Below, in pieces: positions 1-8,180 of a stretch of DNA of 34,533 nucleotides. How positions within the stretch are numbered: the first letter of the stretch is position 1; every line of letters starts with the position of its first letter. The notes below the pieces were generated by a model. The model made no database searches. It saw nothing but the letters and a program-made list of their open reading frames with translations, and was not told the DNA's origin. Made by a program: the position numbers and the translations under genes. Source of the stretch: DAIDJM01 sp964250215 (GTDB lineage: Bacteria > Pseudomonadota > Alphaproteobacteria > Acetobacterales > Acetobacteraceae); the NCBI GenBank assembly GCA_964250215.1, contig CAXUEX010000012.1, forward strand, positions 1 to 34,533, written 5' to 3'.

Positions 1-2
1 GC

Positions 3-593
3 CCGGAACCGGCGGCGGAGGACAAGCCGGAACGGCAGCAAGGCCTGTGGCAGCGCGTCGGCGAGTATTTCTGGGAAGGGCTCGATCCCGGCGAGAAGGA
101 AAGCCCGTGGACCGGCACGCACGACGAGAACGGCCAGGTGTTCGACGCGCGGGTGGACGGGTTTTATGCGTGGTCGGCGGTTTTTATTTCGTATGTGATG
201 CGGATTGCCGGGGCGGGCGACAAGTTTCCCTATGCCGTGAACCACGCCACCTACATCAATCTGGCGGCTTCCGGTGCCGCGCCGGGCTTGCGGGCGCACG
301 CGCCGGCGGATTACGCGCCGCGACAGGGCGACCTGATCTGCACCGGGCGGGACCGGTCGCGCGGCATCCGTTTCAGCGATCTGCCAACCAGCAACAGCTT
401 TCCAAGCCATTGCGATATCGTGGTGGAAATGCGCCCGGGCGAGCTTTCGGTGCTCGGCGGCAACGTGGACGATGCGGTGACCGAAAAGCATGTGCCCGTG
501 ATGCCCGACGGCCGGCTCGCCGGGCCCGACGGCACGTTGCTGGACACGCGCTATCCGTGGTTCGTGGTGCTGGAGGTGCTTTATGAGGCCTGA
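3..593 (+). CDS. DUF2272 domain protein, C-terminal part (5' end outside window)
   Basis: The reading frame is open from the window edge to the TGA at 591-593, so the start lies upstream and only about 196 residues are visible. The sequence contains the stretch W-S-A-V-F-I-S-Y-V-M-R followed by a Gly/Ala turn, then an A-V-N-H-A-T-Y-I-N segment and a 'PRQGDLI' segment. This order is typical of DUF2272 proteins, whose fold is thought to be related to NlpC/P60-like (CHAP-type) cysteine peptidases. No catalytic assignment is proven: a Cys appears only late (QGDLICTG) and an H-C-D pair follows in 'FPSHCDIV'. The role is unknown; a cell-wall or envelope function is an inference from the fold. The next gene begins 113 bp downstream, so the two are probably separate transcription units. 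Confidence 0.75.
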   Translation, partial: PEPAAEDKPERQQGLWQRVGEYFWEGLDPGEKESPWTGTHDENGQVFDARVDGFYAWSAVFISYVMRIAGAGDKFPYAVNHATYINLAASGAAPGLRAHAPADYAPRQGDLICTGRDRSRGIRFSDLPTSNSFPSHCDIVVEMRPGELSVLGGNVDDAVTEKHVPVMPDGRLAGPDGTLLDTRYPWFVVLEVLYEA

Positions 594-667
594 GCCAGCA
601 ACACAGGAACGTGAAACAGATACGCTTTCGTGATGCCGACGAGGTGGCCCTTGCTCCGCTGTTGCTG

Positions 668-689
668 CGGCCGTTGCATTGAACGGCCG
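668..689 (+). terminator. Hairpin between the DUF2272 gene and the hydrolase
   Basis: A perfect 8-bp inverted repeat, CGGCCGTT (668-675) and AACGGCCG (682-689), has a 6-nt loop. It has no T tract, so if it ends transcription it is not a textbook intrinsic terminator. It sits just before the ribosome-binding site of the next gene. Confidence 0.3.
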
Positions 690-706
690 AACAGGGAGGT
701 TTCCTC

Positions 707-1621
707 ATGTTATTCCGCAACTCTCTTTTGGGCACGATGATGTCCGCCGTTGTCGTCGCCGGCGCCACCATTTCAAGTGCCTGGGCGCAAACCCCAGCCT
801 ATCACGATCACCGCCAGGGTTCGTATTTCAAGATCAACGGCGACACGATCTTCTACCAGAAGTCGGGGCACGGCCCGGCTATGCTGCTGATCCATGGCTT
901 CCCGCTTTCGGGCGAATTGTTCGAGGGCCAGTATGCCGCGCTCACCGGTTCCTACACCGTGATCGTACCGGACCTGCCGGGCTTCGGCCGCAGCACCACG
1001 AGCACGGAAAGCCAGACCGAGGCGCGTTACGCATCGGATCTGTTTGGCCTGCTAGATCATCTCGGTGTGCAGAAGGCGATCATTGGCGGCCATTCCATGG
1101 GCGGCCAGGTAACGCTGGAGATGTATCACGAGCAGCCTTCGCGCTTTGCCGGGATGATTCTGTTCGATACCAATCCCGCCGCCGCTTCTCTGGTTGAGAA
1201 GGGCGAATTTCCCGGCTTCGGGAACCAGGCGGAGGCAATGGGCTCGGCTTCGATCGCGCCGGCGATCGTGGGCGTGATGGTGACGGGAACGTCGATCGTC
1301 GCAAAACCGGAACTCGGCACCGAGATCGCCGGCATCGTGAGCGAGGCGATGCCGGCGGGAGTGGCGGGCGGCGGCAACGCACTTGCCACGCGCGCGAATT
1401 ACAAGCCGTTCCTGAAAGACATCCAGGTCCCGACTTTGGTGATGGTGGGACGCGACGATCCGGTGTATCCGGCGCCGATCTCGGTTGCGCTGGCGCAGGC
1501 AATTTCGGGCTCGACTCTGGCGATCATTCCGGCAGCCGCGCATGCGAGCATGTTCCAGCGGCCGGCGCTGGCCAATCAGGCGATCCGGAACTGGCTCGGC
1601 AAATCGGGCCTGGGCGGGTGA
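707..1621 (+). CDS. Exported alpha/beta-hydrolase
   Basis: This 304-residue protein begins with a clear Sec-type signal peptide: a basic residue near the start, the hydrophobic stretch SAVVVAGATISS, and an AWA-Q cleavage site near residue 28. The ATG at 707 is preceded by a good GGAGG at 695-699. The mature part is an alpha/beta-hydrolase of the AB hydrolase-1 type. It has an oxyanion motif 'LLIHGFPLSGE', a nucleophile elbow G-H-S-M-G-G with Ser130, an acid in 'GRDDPVYP' (Asp250/251) and a base in 'AAAHASMF' (His279). The likely location is the periplasm. The substrate cannot be told from sequence; esterase, haloperoxidase-like or lactonase activity are all possible. It converges on pdeM, with only 13 bp between the two stop codons. 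Confidence 0.85.
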   Translation: MLFRNSLLGTMMSAVVVAGATISSAWAQTPAYHDHRQGSYFKINGDTIFYQKSGHGPAMLLIHGFPLSGELFEGQYAALTGSYTVIVPDLPGFGRSTTSTESQTEARYASDLFGLLDHLGVQKAIIGGHSMGGQVTLEMYHEQPSRFAGMILFDTNPAAASLVEKGEFPGFGNQAEAMGSASIAPAIVGVMVTGTSIVAKPELGTEIAGIVSEAMPAGVAGGGNALATRANYKPFLKDIQVPTLVMVGRDDPVYPAPISVALAQAISGSTLAIIPAAAHASMFQRPALANQAIRNWLGKSGLGG

Positions 1622-1634
1622 ACTGACAAAGGCG

Positions 1635-2333
1635 TCAACGCAGGCTGTTCAGCGCAAAGCTGAATAGCCGGCGTTCGCCGAGCAGGAAAGCGTGGCCGTC
1701 GCGCGGAAACAGGCCAGCGATCTGTGGGCTGCGCACATCCATGCCGCCGGTATAGGCGCCGAAGGCCGGCAGCATTATTCGATATTTGTCGGCTACAAAG
1801 CATGGGCGCGCGACCTGTCCCGCACGCGTCGGAATGCGCGCCTTCGGGTGGTAGTGGCCGGAGATTTCCAGCGCCTCGCCGCGGCTCTGGTGCCGGAACA
1901 CGAGCGGGCCGAGCCGGAATTCCTCGGCACTGTCGCCAGCGATGCCGCAGGGCAGCCGATCGTGGTTGCCGCGCACCCACACGAACCGCGCCGCTTGGGA
2001 AACGGCCGCGAGCCGGCCGGCATCCTCGGCCCCGAGCCGGGAAGGTGCGCCCAGGTCGTGGAAACTGTCGCCTACCGCAACAACAATTTCGGGCCGCAGC
2101 CGGGCGAGCAGCGCGCCCAGGCGTTCGAGCGTGACGCGGCTGTCGTAGGGTGGGACCAGCCGGCCGCCGCGCGCGCAGGCGCTGCCTTTTTCCAGATGCA
2201 GATCGGCGACCGCCAGCAGCCGCGCCTGCGGCCAGAACAGCACGCCGGCGGCATCAAGATGCAATTCGACGCCGCCGAGACCGAGGCATGTGGTGCAACC
2301 GGCGGCGCGTTCGGGTGCGGCAAGTAGGCTCAC
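1635..2333 (-). CDS. pdeM: Ligase-associated metallophosphoesterase PdeM
   Basis: This 232-residue protein belongs to the calcineurin-like metallophosphoesterases of the 'ligase-associated DNA damage response endonuclease PdeM' type. The metal-binding motifs occur in the right order: A-D-L-H-L-E-K-G, V-G-D-S-F-H-D, R-G-N-H-D and G-H-Y-H-P. Family members are usually encoded with an ATP-dependent DNA ligase and a DExH helicase, but neither partner is visible here. I place the start at a GTG (2333-2331) that overlaps the acetyltransferase stop as GTGA; the frame stays open upstream but only as an out-of-frame read of that gene. It is the last gene of a four-gene operon. The function is predicted from the family only. 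Confidence 0.85.
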   Translation of the reverse strand: MSLLAAPERAAGCTTCLGLGGVELHLDAAGVLFWPQARLLAVADLHLEKGSACARGGRLVPPYDSRVTLERLGALLARLRPEIVVAVGDSFHDLGAPSRLGAEDAGRLAAVSQAARFVWVRGNHDRLPCGIAGDSAEEFRLGPLVFRHQSRGEALEISGHYHPKARIPTRAGQVARPCFVADKYRIMLPAFGAYTGGMDVRSPQIAGLFPRDGHAFLLGERRLFSFALNSLR

Positions 2334-2923
2334 GGCTCCGGCAGCTTCTGACGGCGGGAAACGGCGCTGTCCAGCCGCACGATCGGGCGGGCCGGGTTGC
2401 CGGCCACGGTCGCGCCGGGCGGCACGTCGCGCGTCACGACCGCGCCGGCGCCGAGCACCGCATCGTCGGCCACGGAAATGCCGGGCAGCAGGGTCGCGCC
2501 GCCGCCAATCCACACGTTGCGGCCGATGCAGACGGGGCGGCCTCGTTCCAGCCCCTGCTGCCGCAGCGCCGGCTCGCGCGGATGGTCTGCCGCGTAGATC
2601 TGCACGCCGGGCCCGATCTGTGTTCCACAACCGATATGGACTGCGGCCACATCCAGGATGACGCAGCCGAAGTTCAGAAAGGCGTCGTCGCCCACATGGA
2701 TGTTGTAGCCGTAATCGCAGAAGAACGGTGGCCGGATTTCGGCGCCCGATCCGACCGCGCCCAATTGCCGCCGCAGCAGCTCGTGCCGCGCAGCCAGCGA
2801 GGCGCCGAGGGTGGTGTTGTACTCCGCAAGCCATGCCTGCGCCGCCGCGCGCTCGGCCTGCAATTCGGGGTCGGCGGCATTGTAGAGTTCGCCGGCGCAC
2901 ATGCGCTGTTTCTCGCTCGGCAA
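2330..2923 (-). CDS. Sugar O-acetyltransferase (Maa/NodL-type, left-handed beta-helix)
   Basis: The 197-residue protein matches maltose/galactoside O-acetyltransferases along its length. It starts with the Mac domain signature (S-E-K-Q-R-M-C-A-G-E-L-Y), then hexapeptide repeats containing F-F-C-D-Y-G-Y-N-I-H-V-G, the catalytic-loop D-H-P, N-V-W-I-G-G-G-A and the C-terminal V-A-G-N-P-A-R cap. It would transfer acetyl from acetyl-CoA to a sugar hydroxyl in the cytoplasm; the sugar is unknown. The TTG at 2923-2921 is chosen because it lies 10 nt after the proC stop and gives the same N-terminus as E. coli Maa. The reading frame extends further upstream into proC, and an ATG at the M of M-C-A-G-E is an alternative. 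Its stop overlaps the pdeM start. Confidence 0.85.
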   Translation of the reverse strand: MPSEKQRMCAGELYNAADPELQAERAAAQAWLAEYNTTLGASLAARHELLRRQLGAVGSGAEIRPPFFCDYGYNIHVGDDAFLNFGCVILDVAAVHIGCGTQIGPGVQIYAADHPREPALRQQGLERGRPVCIGRNVWIGGGATLLPGISVADDAVLGAGAVVTRDVPPGATVAGNPARPIVRLDSAVSRRQKLPEP

Positions 2924-2933
2924 GTTTAGCGGC

Positions 2934-3731
2934 CTATCCGGCCAGTTCGCGCGCGCGGTCCACGCCGGCCTGTACGGCATCGGCCACGGCGCGCGGCCAG
3001 GCTTGCGCCTGCATCAGCACCGCCAGCGCGCGTTCCGTGGTGCCGCCGGGGCTTGTCACCTGCCGCCGCAGCTCCGCCGCATCCTCATCCGCCGCCGCCA
3101 GCAGCGCACCGGCGCCGGAAACCGTGGCGCGGGCGAGCGCGCGCGCCGCTTCGGGCGGCAGACCCTGCGCCGTGCCGGCCTGCTGCAGCAATTCCGCGAG
3201 CAGAAAGACGTAGGCGGGCCCGCTGCCGGAGATGGCGGTGGCGACGTCGATCAGCGCCTCGTCGGAGACCCACACGGTTTCGCCCACGGCACGCATCAGC
3301 CGCTCGGCGATATTGCATTGGCCTTCAGAAACATCCGGCGCGGCGTAGCACGCGGTGATGGCGCGGCCGATCGCGGCGGGCGTGTTCGGCATCGCCCGCA
3401 CCACCGGCCCAGCCAGCGCCTGCGCGATCGTAGTGGCGCGGATACCGGCCATGACCGAGAGGATCGGTGTGCCCGATGGCAGCACCCGCCGCAGCACGGG
3501 CAGTATCTCGGGCGCCTTCTGCGGCTTGATGCACAGCACCACCGCTTCAGGCCGGAACTCCGCCGGCATTTCGGCCAAGCTCGGCACCACGCGATCCTCG
3601 GCGCGCGCGATCGCGGCGACCGGATCGACGATCACGGATGGCGCCAGCCCGGCGGCGCGCCAGCCGGCCAGCAGCGCCCCGCCCATCCTTCCCGCCCCCA
3701 CCAGCAGCAGGGGCGGAAATGTCTCCATCAT
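2934..3731 (-). CDS. proC: Pyrroline-5-carboxylate reductase
   Basis: The last step of proline synthesis: reduction of 1-pyrroline-5-carboxylate with NAD(P)H. The 265-residue length is normal. The N-terminal Rossmann motif reads L-L-V-G-A-G-R-M-G-G-A, followed by V-V-L-C-I-K-P-Q, R-A-M-P-N-T-P-A and the C-terminal dimerisation/catalytic block A-I-S-G-S-G-P-A-Y-V-F and T-S-P-G-G-T-T. The first of two adjacent ATGs (3731) is used because it overlaps the ybjN stop as ATGA, indicating translational coupling. The frame reads open further upstream, but that part is only the shadow of ybjN. The pairing with ybjN is, as far as I recall, common in alphaproteobacteria. Confidence 0.95.
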   Translation of the reverse strand: MMETFPPLLLVGAGRMGGALLAGWRAAGLAPSVIVDPVAAIARAEDRVVPSLAEMPAEFRPEAVVLCIKPQKAPEILPVLRRVLPSGTPILSVMAGIRATTIAQALAGPVVRAMPNTPAAIGRAITACYAAPDVSEGQCNIAERLMRAVGETVWVSDEALIDVATAISGSGPAYVFLLAELLQQAGTAQGLPPEAARALARATVSGAGALLAAADEDAAELRRQVTSPGGTTERALAVLMQAQAWPRAVADAVQAGVDRARELAG

Positions 3732-4228
3732 GCCTCGCCCACGCACTCCAGCATGGCGGCTTCCAGCGCCTCGACCGGTGTTTTGCCGCCCCATAGCACG
3801 AACTGGAAGGCCGGGTAGAAGCGCTCGCATTCGGTGATCGCGATGTCCACCATGTCCTCCAGGCTTTCGGTGGAGGCGCCGGGCGCGCCGCGCAGCAGCA
3901 CCGAATGCCGGAACAGCGGCATGCCATCATCCGGGTCCATGCCGAAATGGCCGATCCACAGGCGTTCGTTGGCGCGCACGAGCAGTTCGTAGAGCGCGGT
4001 GCGGCGCTTTTCCGGCACCTTCAGATCGAAGGTGCAGGTGAAGTGCATGGCCGAGATTTCATGCGACCAACTGAAATACAGCCCGTAATCGCACCACTTG
4101 CCGGGCGCCTCAGCGGCCATCTCGGCATCCGACCGGCGGTCGAACACCCAATCATTCGCCGTCACGATCTGCTCCATCACGTCGAGCGGATTGGCGGCGC
4201 GGCTCTCGGATTGTGTGGCAAGGGACAT
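3728..4228 (-). CDS. YbjN domain-containing protein
   Basis: A 166-residue soluble protein with the YbjN fold, which resembles type III secretion chaperones. The family features visible here are the N-terminal amphipathic helix (N-P-L-D-V-M-E-Q-I-V), a central beta region with W-S-H-E-I and F-D-L-K-V-P, and the Trp-rich 'ERLWIGHFG' segment. The ATG at 4228 follows a strong GGGGAG ribosome-binding site; an upstream in-frame start would add about 16 residues but has no such site. It is the first gene of the ybjN-proC-acetyltransferase-pdeM operon. YbjN proteins have been linked to stress tolerance and motility in enterobacteria, but the molecular role here is unknown. Confidence 0.85.
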   Translation of the reverse strand: MSLATQSESRAANPLDVMEQIVTANDWVFDRRSDAEMAAEAPGKWCDYGLYFSWSHEISAMHFTCTFDLKVPEKRRTALYELLVRANERLWIGHFGMDPDDGMPLFRHSVLLRGAPGASTESLEDMVDIAITECERFYPAFQFVLWGGKTPVEALEAAMLECVGEA

Positions 4229-4403
4229 GGAGGTCTCCCCTGAGACGGAGGCCAGAATCCGGCGGCGCCGGACCATCAGGTTGTTAGCGGCCGGGCATGA
4301 GTCGCCGCAAGATGTTCGGCGCCTAAGGTGTCCTGGTGGTTACGATCGGGCCACGCGCGACGGCGTTCTCGCCTTGCTTGGATGGTCTGCCTACGCTCCG
4401 GGC

Positions 4404-4613
4404 ATGGACGGGGCGCCGGACCGGGTGAGAGCCACGGTAGAGTGGATTGGCGAGCGGACCGTGCTGGTTCTGCCGGACGACGCGCTCGCGCGTGTGGGCC
4501 TGGCGCCGGGAGACACGCTGGTTCTGGCGGAGAGCGAGGCTGACCGGCAGCTCCGGCTTGCCCGGAACATCATGGCCGAGCGGCGCGAGGTGTTGGCGCA
4601 GCTCGCGCAGTGA
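4404..4613 (+). CDS. Small AbrB/MazE-like DNA-binding protein (orphan)
   Basis: A 69-residue protein whose core, V-E-W-I-G-E-R-T-V-L-V-L-P-D-D-A-L-A-R-V-G-L followed by A-P-G-D-T-L-V-L-A-E, has the swapped-hairpin AbrB (SpoVT) pattern seen in antitoxins. A charged C-terminal helix follows, which in such antitoxins binds the toxin. No toxin gene follows: 52 bp later the convergent exporter gene ends, and the frame overlapping the stop (GTGA at 4610) does not encode a PIN or PemK domain. No convincing ribosome-binding site precedes the ATG at 4404. It may be an orphan antitoxin or a self-standing regulator. Confidence 0.6.
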   Translation: MDGAPDRVRATVEWIGERTVLVLPDDALARVGLAPGDTLVLAESEADRQLRLARNIMAERREVLAQLAQ

Positions 4614-4665
4614 TCTCTGGCTGGCGCTGGCTGCACTGCGATCTGATTCGACATGGTCATCGGCC

Positions 4666-6417
4666 TCACACCGGCGTCAGTTGCGCCTGCACGAGCTCGG
4701 CGAATGGGCCGGCCGCGTGGACCAGCGCTTCGAACGGGCCGCGTTCGGCGATGCGGCCGCGGTCGAACACCAGGATTTCGTCGGCGTCGCGCACCGTGGC
4801 GAGCCGGTGCGCGATGACGAAGGTGGTGCGGCCCTGCATGAGCCGCGCCATGGCCCGGCCGATCCGCGCTTCCGTGGCCGCGTCGAGCGCGCTGGTGGCT
4901 TCGTCGAGGATCAGGATCGGCGCGTCCTTGAGCAGCGCGCGGGCGATGGCGAGGCGTTGGCGCTGGCCGCCCGAGAGCGTGGCGCCGCGCTCGCCCACCA
5001 CCGTGTCGTAGCCCTGCGGCTGACGTTCGATGAATTCATGCGCTTCGGCCAGCCGGCAGGCGTGCTCGAGCTCGGCCTGGGTGGCGTCGGGCTTGCCGAC
5101 CAGCAGGTTCTCGCGGATCGAACGGTTGAACAGCAGGCTTTCCTGGAACACCACGCCGATCTGCGCGCGCAGGCTTTCGAGTGAGACGTCGCGCAGATCC
5201 TGGCCGTCGATCAGGATGCCGCCGGCGGTGGGATCGGCGGCGCGCTGCAGCAGGCCCATGGCGGTGGTTTTGCCGGCGCCGGTGGCACCGACCAGCGCGG
5301 TGACGGTGCCGGGGCGGGCGACGAAGCCGATCTCGGCCAGCACGGCAGGGCCGCCGGGATAGGCGAAGCTCACGTTCTCGAACGCCACTTCGCCATGGGT
5401 GATGGCGAGCGGTTCGGCGTCGGCGCGCTCCGGCACGCTGCTTGGCGCATCACAGAGCGCGAAATAATCGGCCAGCACCGGCGCTCGCAGGAAGAGCCCG
5501 CTCGCGAAATCGACGCCGCTCTGCAGCCGGCCGATGAGCAGCGTGGCGAAGCCCATGAAGGCGACGATGTCGGCGATCGCGGCATGGTTATGGATATGCA
5601 ACAGCGCCCCGGCGGCGACGATGGTGATGACAGCGATGGTGGCGCTGGCGCGGGTGAGCACGCCGACCAGGGCCCACCAGTTCAGCACCGGGAACTGGTG
5701 GCGCATGACGCGCTCCACGATGGCGGCAAAATCGCGCGCTTCGGCTTGCAGCCGGCCGAAGGATTGCACGGCGACAACGTTGGAGAGCGCATCCTGGGCG
5801 CGGCCGGCGAGCGCGGAATGCGCGGCCTCGGCTTCGCGCTGGCCGGCCCGGGTGCGGCGGATGACGAGCAGCGTGAGGGTGGCGAACACCACGACCAATG
5901 CCACGAGCACGAGCGAGAGCCGCCAGTTGAGCAATGCCGAGAGCGGCAGCAGCACGAAGATGGCGACGGCGGTTGCGAGATTCTCCTTGAAGAAGTTGAG
6001 CGCGAGGGAAAACACCGCGTCGGACCCGCCGAGCAGTGTTTTCATCACGCGGCCGGAATGCATGTTGGCGTGGAAGGCGCTTGGAAGCGTGAGCACGTGG
6101 TTGAAGCCGCGGCTGATCGCGGCCATTCGCGTGCGGTGCGCCAGGCGCTCGGCGGCGATGGCGGTGGCGATGCTGATGACGATGCCGAGCGCGCCGATGC
6201 CGGCCCAGGCCCCGAGCAGCGTGGCGCCGCTCGCGATCAACGCGGTGTGTTCGAGGTGATCGGATTGGCCGAGCAGACCGATCACGCGGCCGAACAGCAG
6301 CGGATCGAGGAATTGCAGCGTGGCGACGGCCAGATTGCCGGCGATGAGCGCTGCAACGCGGCCCGGCGTGGCAGCGAGCGAGGCGAGCACTCGGGCATAG
6401 ACGCGAAGGATCGGCAT
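4666..6417 (-). CDS. ndvA: NdvA/ChvA-like glucan ABC exporter (fused permease-ATPase)
   Basis: A 583-residue half-transporter of the type-1 exporter class. Residues 1 to about 320 form the six-helix transmembrane domain. The rest is the ATPase domain with Walker A G-A-T-G-A-G-K-T-T, Q-loop F-Q-E-S, signature L-S-G-G-Q-R-Q-R, Walker B I-L-I-L-D-E-A-T and H-loop I-A-H-R-L. The start M-P-I-L-R-V-Y-A-R-V-L and the conserved P-V-L-N-W-W-A-L segment resemble the cyclic beta-1,2-glucan exporters NdvA/ChvA. No glucan synthase (ndvB) is present in the window, so the cargo is an inference from similarity; a lipid or another glycan cannot be excluded. It reads away from the membrane protein at 7750 on the same strand. 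Confidence 0.85.
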   Translation of the reverse strand: MPILRVYARVLASLAATPGRVAALIAGNLAVATLQFLDPLLFGRVIGLLGQSDHLEHTALIASGATLLGAWAGIGALGIVISIATAIAAERLAHRTRMAAISRGFNHVLTLPSAFHANMHSGRVMKTLLGGSDAVFSLALNFFKENLATAVAIFVLLPLSALLNWRLSLVLVALVVVFATLTLLVIRRTRAGQREAEAAHSALAGRAQDALSNVVAVQSFGRLQAEARDFAAIVERVMRHQFPVLNWWALVGVLTRASATIAVITIVAAGALLHIHNHAAIADIVAFMGFATLLIGRLQSGVDFASGLFLRAPVLADYFALCDAPSSVPERADAEPLAITHGEVAFENVSFAYPGGPAVLAEIGFVARPGTVTALVGATGAGKTTAMGLLQRAADPTAGGILIDGQDLRDVSLESLRAQIGVVFQESLLFNRSIRENLLVGKPDATQAELEHACRLAEAHEFIERQPQGYDTVVGERGATLSGGQRQRLAIARALLKDAPILILDEATSALDAATEARIGRAMARLMQGRTTFVIAHRLATVRDADEILVFDRGRIAERGPFEALVHAAGPFAELVQAQLTPV

Positions 6418-6574
6418 GACAGTGGGAACCTCATCGAACGATCGGCAGCTTTGCGCCGGACGGGGATGAATTGGCGGCGGGAAGCGGCGGAAACGTGGCG
6501 ACTGTGGCGCGGTGCCGGGGCAGGGGGTTACGGTTGGTTTAGGGTCGGGAGAATGCCCGGTCCGCTGCGGCCGT

Positions 6575-7750
6575 TCACCGCAATTGCGAAGCGGAAATCA
6601 TCCAGGCCGCGATTGGGAAGGGAACAAGCAGCAGCAACGTTCTCGCCCTTGGCAAATGGCCGGTTGTCGCGAGCAACAGCCACCCGATCGTCCAGCATTC
6701 ACTGAACGCCCGAAAATAGGCGGTGGGGTCGATCCAGGGGCCGCCCGCGGACAACAGGGTCATCAGCGTGACGATAAGCAGCCAGCCGGCGGCAATTCCC
6801 GAAGCGGCACCCGTTCGACCGATCGCCGCATAGGCGACCGGCAAGATGCGGATGGAGAATGCGACTAGCAACAGGCACCCCACGGCGGCGAACAGGGCGG
6901 CTGCGCGCTTGCCGCCATGCGATGCGTTCAAGGCTGCTTCAAGCGAGGCGACCAAACGGGTGGCCACACCCTGCAGCGGCAGACCCAGATTCTTAATCGC
7001 GGGTCCAGGCGCCGCGCCCGGCGCCCAGGCGATACGCAGCCATGCCTGCCAAGCCCCGAAAACAACGAGCGGTGCGAACGCCGCTGCCAGCGGCACGCAA
7101 CCACGCGCGCCGCGCCGGCGGTGCAGCAGTTCCGTTGCCGCAACACCGAGGCACAGCAGTACCGCGGTTTCCCGCGTGAGCATGGCCAAGCTGGACAGTA
7201 TGGCGTAGGCGGCGGCCCGTTGCCGCAGATAGGCGAGTGCCGCGCTCAGCAGCAACGCGCAGGCGACAAGTTCGGTGGTGTCGTGCGTGAGCGCCACGAG
7301 GAACCCCGGCCAGAGCGCGAACGCCAGCAGCACCGTGGCTCCGAGCCCGGCGCCGAGCCAGAGGAGCACGGCAACGGCAGCGAGGTTGACGGCCACCAAT
7401 GAAGCGGGAATCCATGCTGGGCGACCGGCAGCAACGCCGCGCGCCAGCAACGGGTAGAGTACGCGTTGCATCCGCCAGACCGGATGATCGAAGCGCACGC
7501 CGGCGGCACGCGGTGCGACCGAGAACGGTGCGGCCGCAATCCGATAATAGAACTGCCCATCGTAGCCCGCGGAATGAGCACGTATAACGATCGGCGAGGG
7601 TGTTGCGTCTGCGCTGACGAAGGTGTCGCCGGCAACGATCGTGGTGGACGGCGCAAAGTGGTGGCGGGCCAGAAGCGGCAGCAGCAGCAGCCCGTTGGCC
7701 CCGACGATTGCCAGCACCAGCCAAAGCCGGCGCCGTCCCGTTATGCCCAT
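6575..7750 (-). CDS. Polytopic membrane protein, GT-C glycosyltransferase-like
   Basis: A 391-residue protein with about nine or more hydrophobic helices. After the first helix (about residues 11-28) there is a periplasmic loop containing S-A-G-Y-D-G-Q-F-Y-Y-R-I and F-D-H-P-V-W-R-M-Q-R-V-L-Y-P-L-L-A. An acidic loop in a 'YDGQFYYRIA...P' setting followed by R-x-Q-R-x-x-Y-P is typical of bacterial GT-C-type mannosyl/arabinosyltransferase-like proteins involved in surface glycans. The later 'RETAVLLCLG' segment fits the same group. The ATG at 7750 has a purine-rich GGGGGGCAGGA directly upstream. It lies upstream of the NdvA-like exporter on the same strand (157 bp gap), which suggests a shared envelope-glycan theme. 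The substrate is unknown. Confidence 0.65.
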   Translation of the reverse strand: MGITGRRRLWLVLAIVGANGLLLLPLLARHHFAPSTTIVAGDTFVSADATPSPIVIRAHSAGYDGQFYYRIAAAPFSVAPRAAGVRFDHPVWRMQRVLYPLLARGVAAGRPAWIPASLVAVNLAAVAVLLWLGAGLGATVLLAFALWPGFLVALTHDTTELVACALLLSAALAYLRQRAAAYAILSSLAMLTRETAVLLCLGVAATELLHRRRGARGCVPLAAAFAPLVVFGAWQAWLRIAWAPGAAPGPAIKNLGLPLQGVATRLVASLEAALNASHGGKRAAALFAAVGCLLLVAFSIRILPVAYAAIGRTGAASGIAAGWLLIVTLMTLLSAGGPWIDPTAYFRAFSECWTIGWLLLATTGHLPRARTLLLLVPFPIAAWMISASQLR

Positions 7751-7776
7751 TCCTGCCCCCCGGCGCCGGCAACCGG

Positions 7777-7812
7777 AAAAAATCTTAGCTTTCTTCTTTC
7801 AAGAAAGAAGAA
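7777..7812. repeat. Palindromic repeat copy 1 (AAGAAAG type), terminator-like on minus strand
   Basis: Perfect 10-bp arms TTCTTCTTTC (7791-7800) and GAAAGAAGAA (7803-7812) flank a 2-nt centre. Read on the minus strand, the stem is followed 8 nt later by six T (7782-7777), so it could end transcription from the pseudogene region. It is one of three related elements in the window (others at 11299-11341 and 27816-27860). Confidence 0.75.
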
Positions 7813-7846
7813 CTTCTCATTTATCACCTCAACCCGCTACCTGCCA

Positions 7847-8180
7847 TCAGCCCCCCAGCGCCCGGTACAATCGCACAAGATCGGCGGCGATTTCGGTATC
7901 AGCCTGCGCCAACTGGTCCTGGGCGCGCAGCACGTCGGCTTCGCTGGAGACGACATTTAGGAAATCCGCGGCGCCTTGCGTGTAGCGTTGTTGCGCGGCG
8001 AGCAGCGCGGCTTCGCTCTGGCGAACGGCTTCGGCGAGGGCGTCGCGGCGGGCCTGGGTTTCGGCGAAGGCGGTGAGCGCGTCGTCGGCTTCCGACCAGG
8101 CGCGCAGCACGGTGCGCTGGAACTCGAGCGCGGCCTGGCGCTGTTCGGAGCGCCGCAGCCGGAGCTGGCCGCGCAGCCGG
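7847..8180 (-). pseudogene. C-terminal remnant of a TolC/NodT-type outer-membrane efflux factor
   Basis: About 110 residues match the C-terminal end of outer-membrane factors of RND efflux systems. They contain the helix R-T-V-L-R-A-W-S-E-A-D-D-A-L-T-A-F, the R-Y-T-Q-G-A-A-D-F-L-N-V repeat turn, the next helix D-Q-L-A-Q-A-D-T-E-I-A and the family ending L-Y-R-A-L-G-G before a TGA at 7849-7847. The several hundred N-terminal residues (lipobox, beta-barrel strands, first helical hairpin) are missing. Upstream the frame runs directly into a broken oxidoreductase. No membrane-fusion protein or RND pump is nearby. I infer that a deletion removed the rest of an efflux operon. Confidence 0.75.

Noticed and set aside
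611..682. Small frame of 23 residues (K-Q-I-R-F-R-D-A-D-E-V-A-L) resembling the start of a GNAT acetyltransferase
   Set aside because: Too short, GTG start without a ribosome-binding site, and its end runs into a hairpin; similarity could be chance.
4297..4326. Nine-residue frame (M-S-R-R-K-M-F-G-A) in the gap before the AbrB-type gene
   Set aside because: No ribosome-binding site and no attenuator-like structure that would make it a leader peptide.
4610..5011. Frame overlapping the AbrB-type stop as GTGA, considered as a toxin
   Set aside because: No PIN, PemK or RelE pattern; most of it lies antisense to the exporter ATPase domain.
5395..6705. 436-codon open frame on the plus strand
   Set aside because: Antisense to the ABC exporter, rich in Gly, Asp and Arg and without a domain; a GC-bias artefact.
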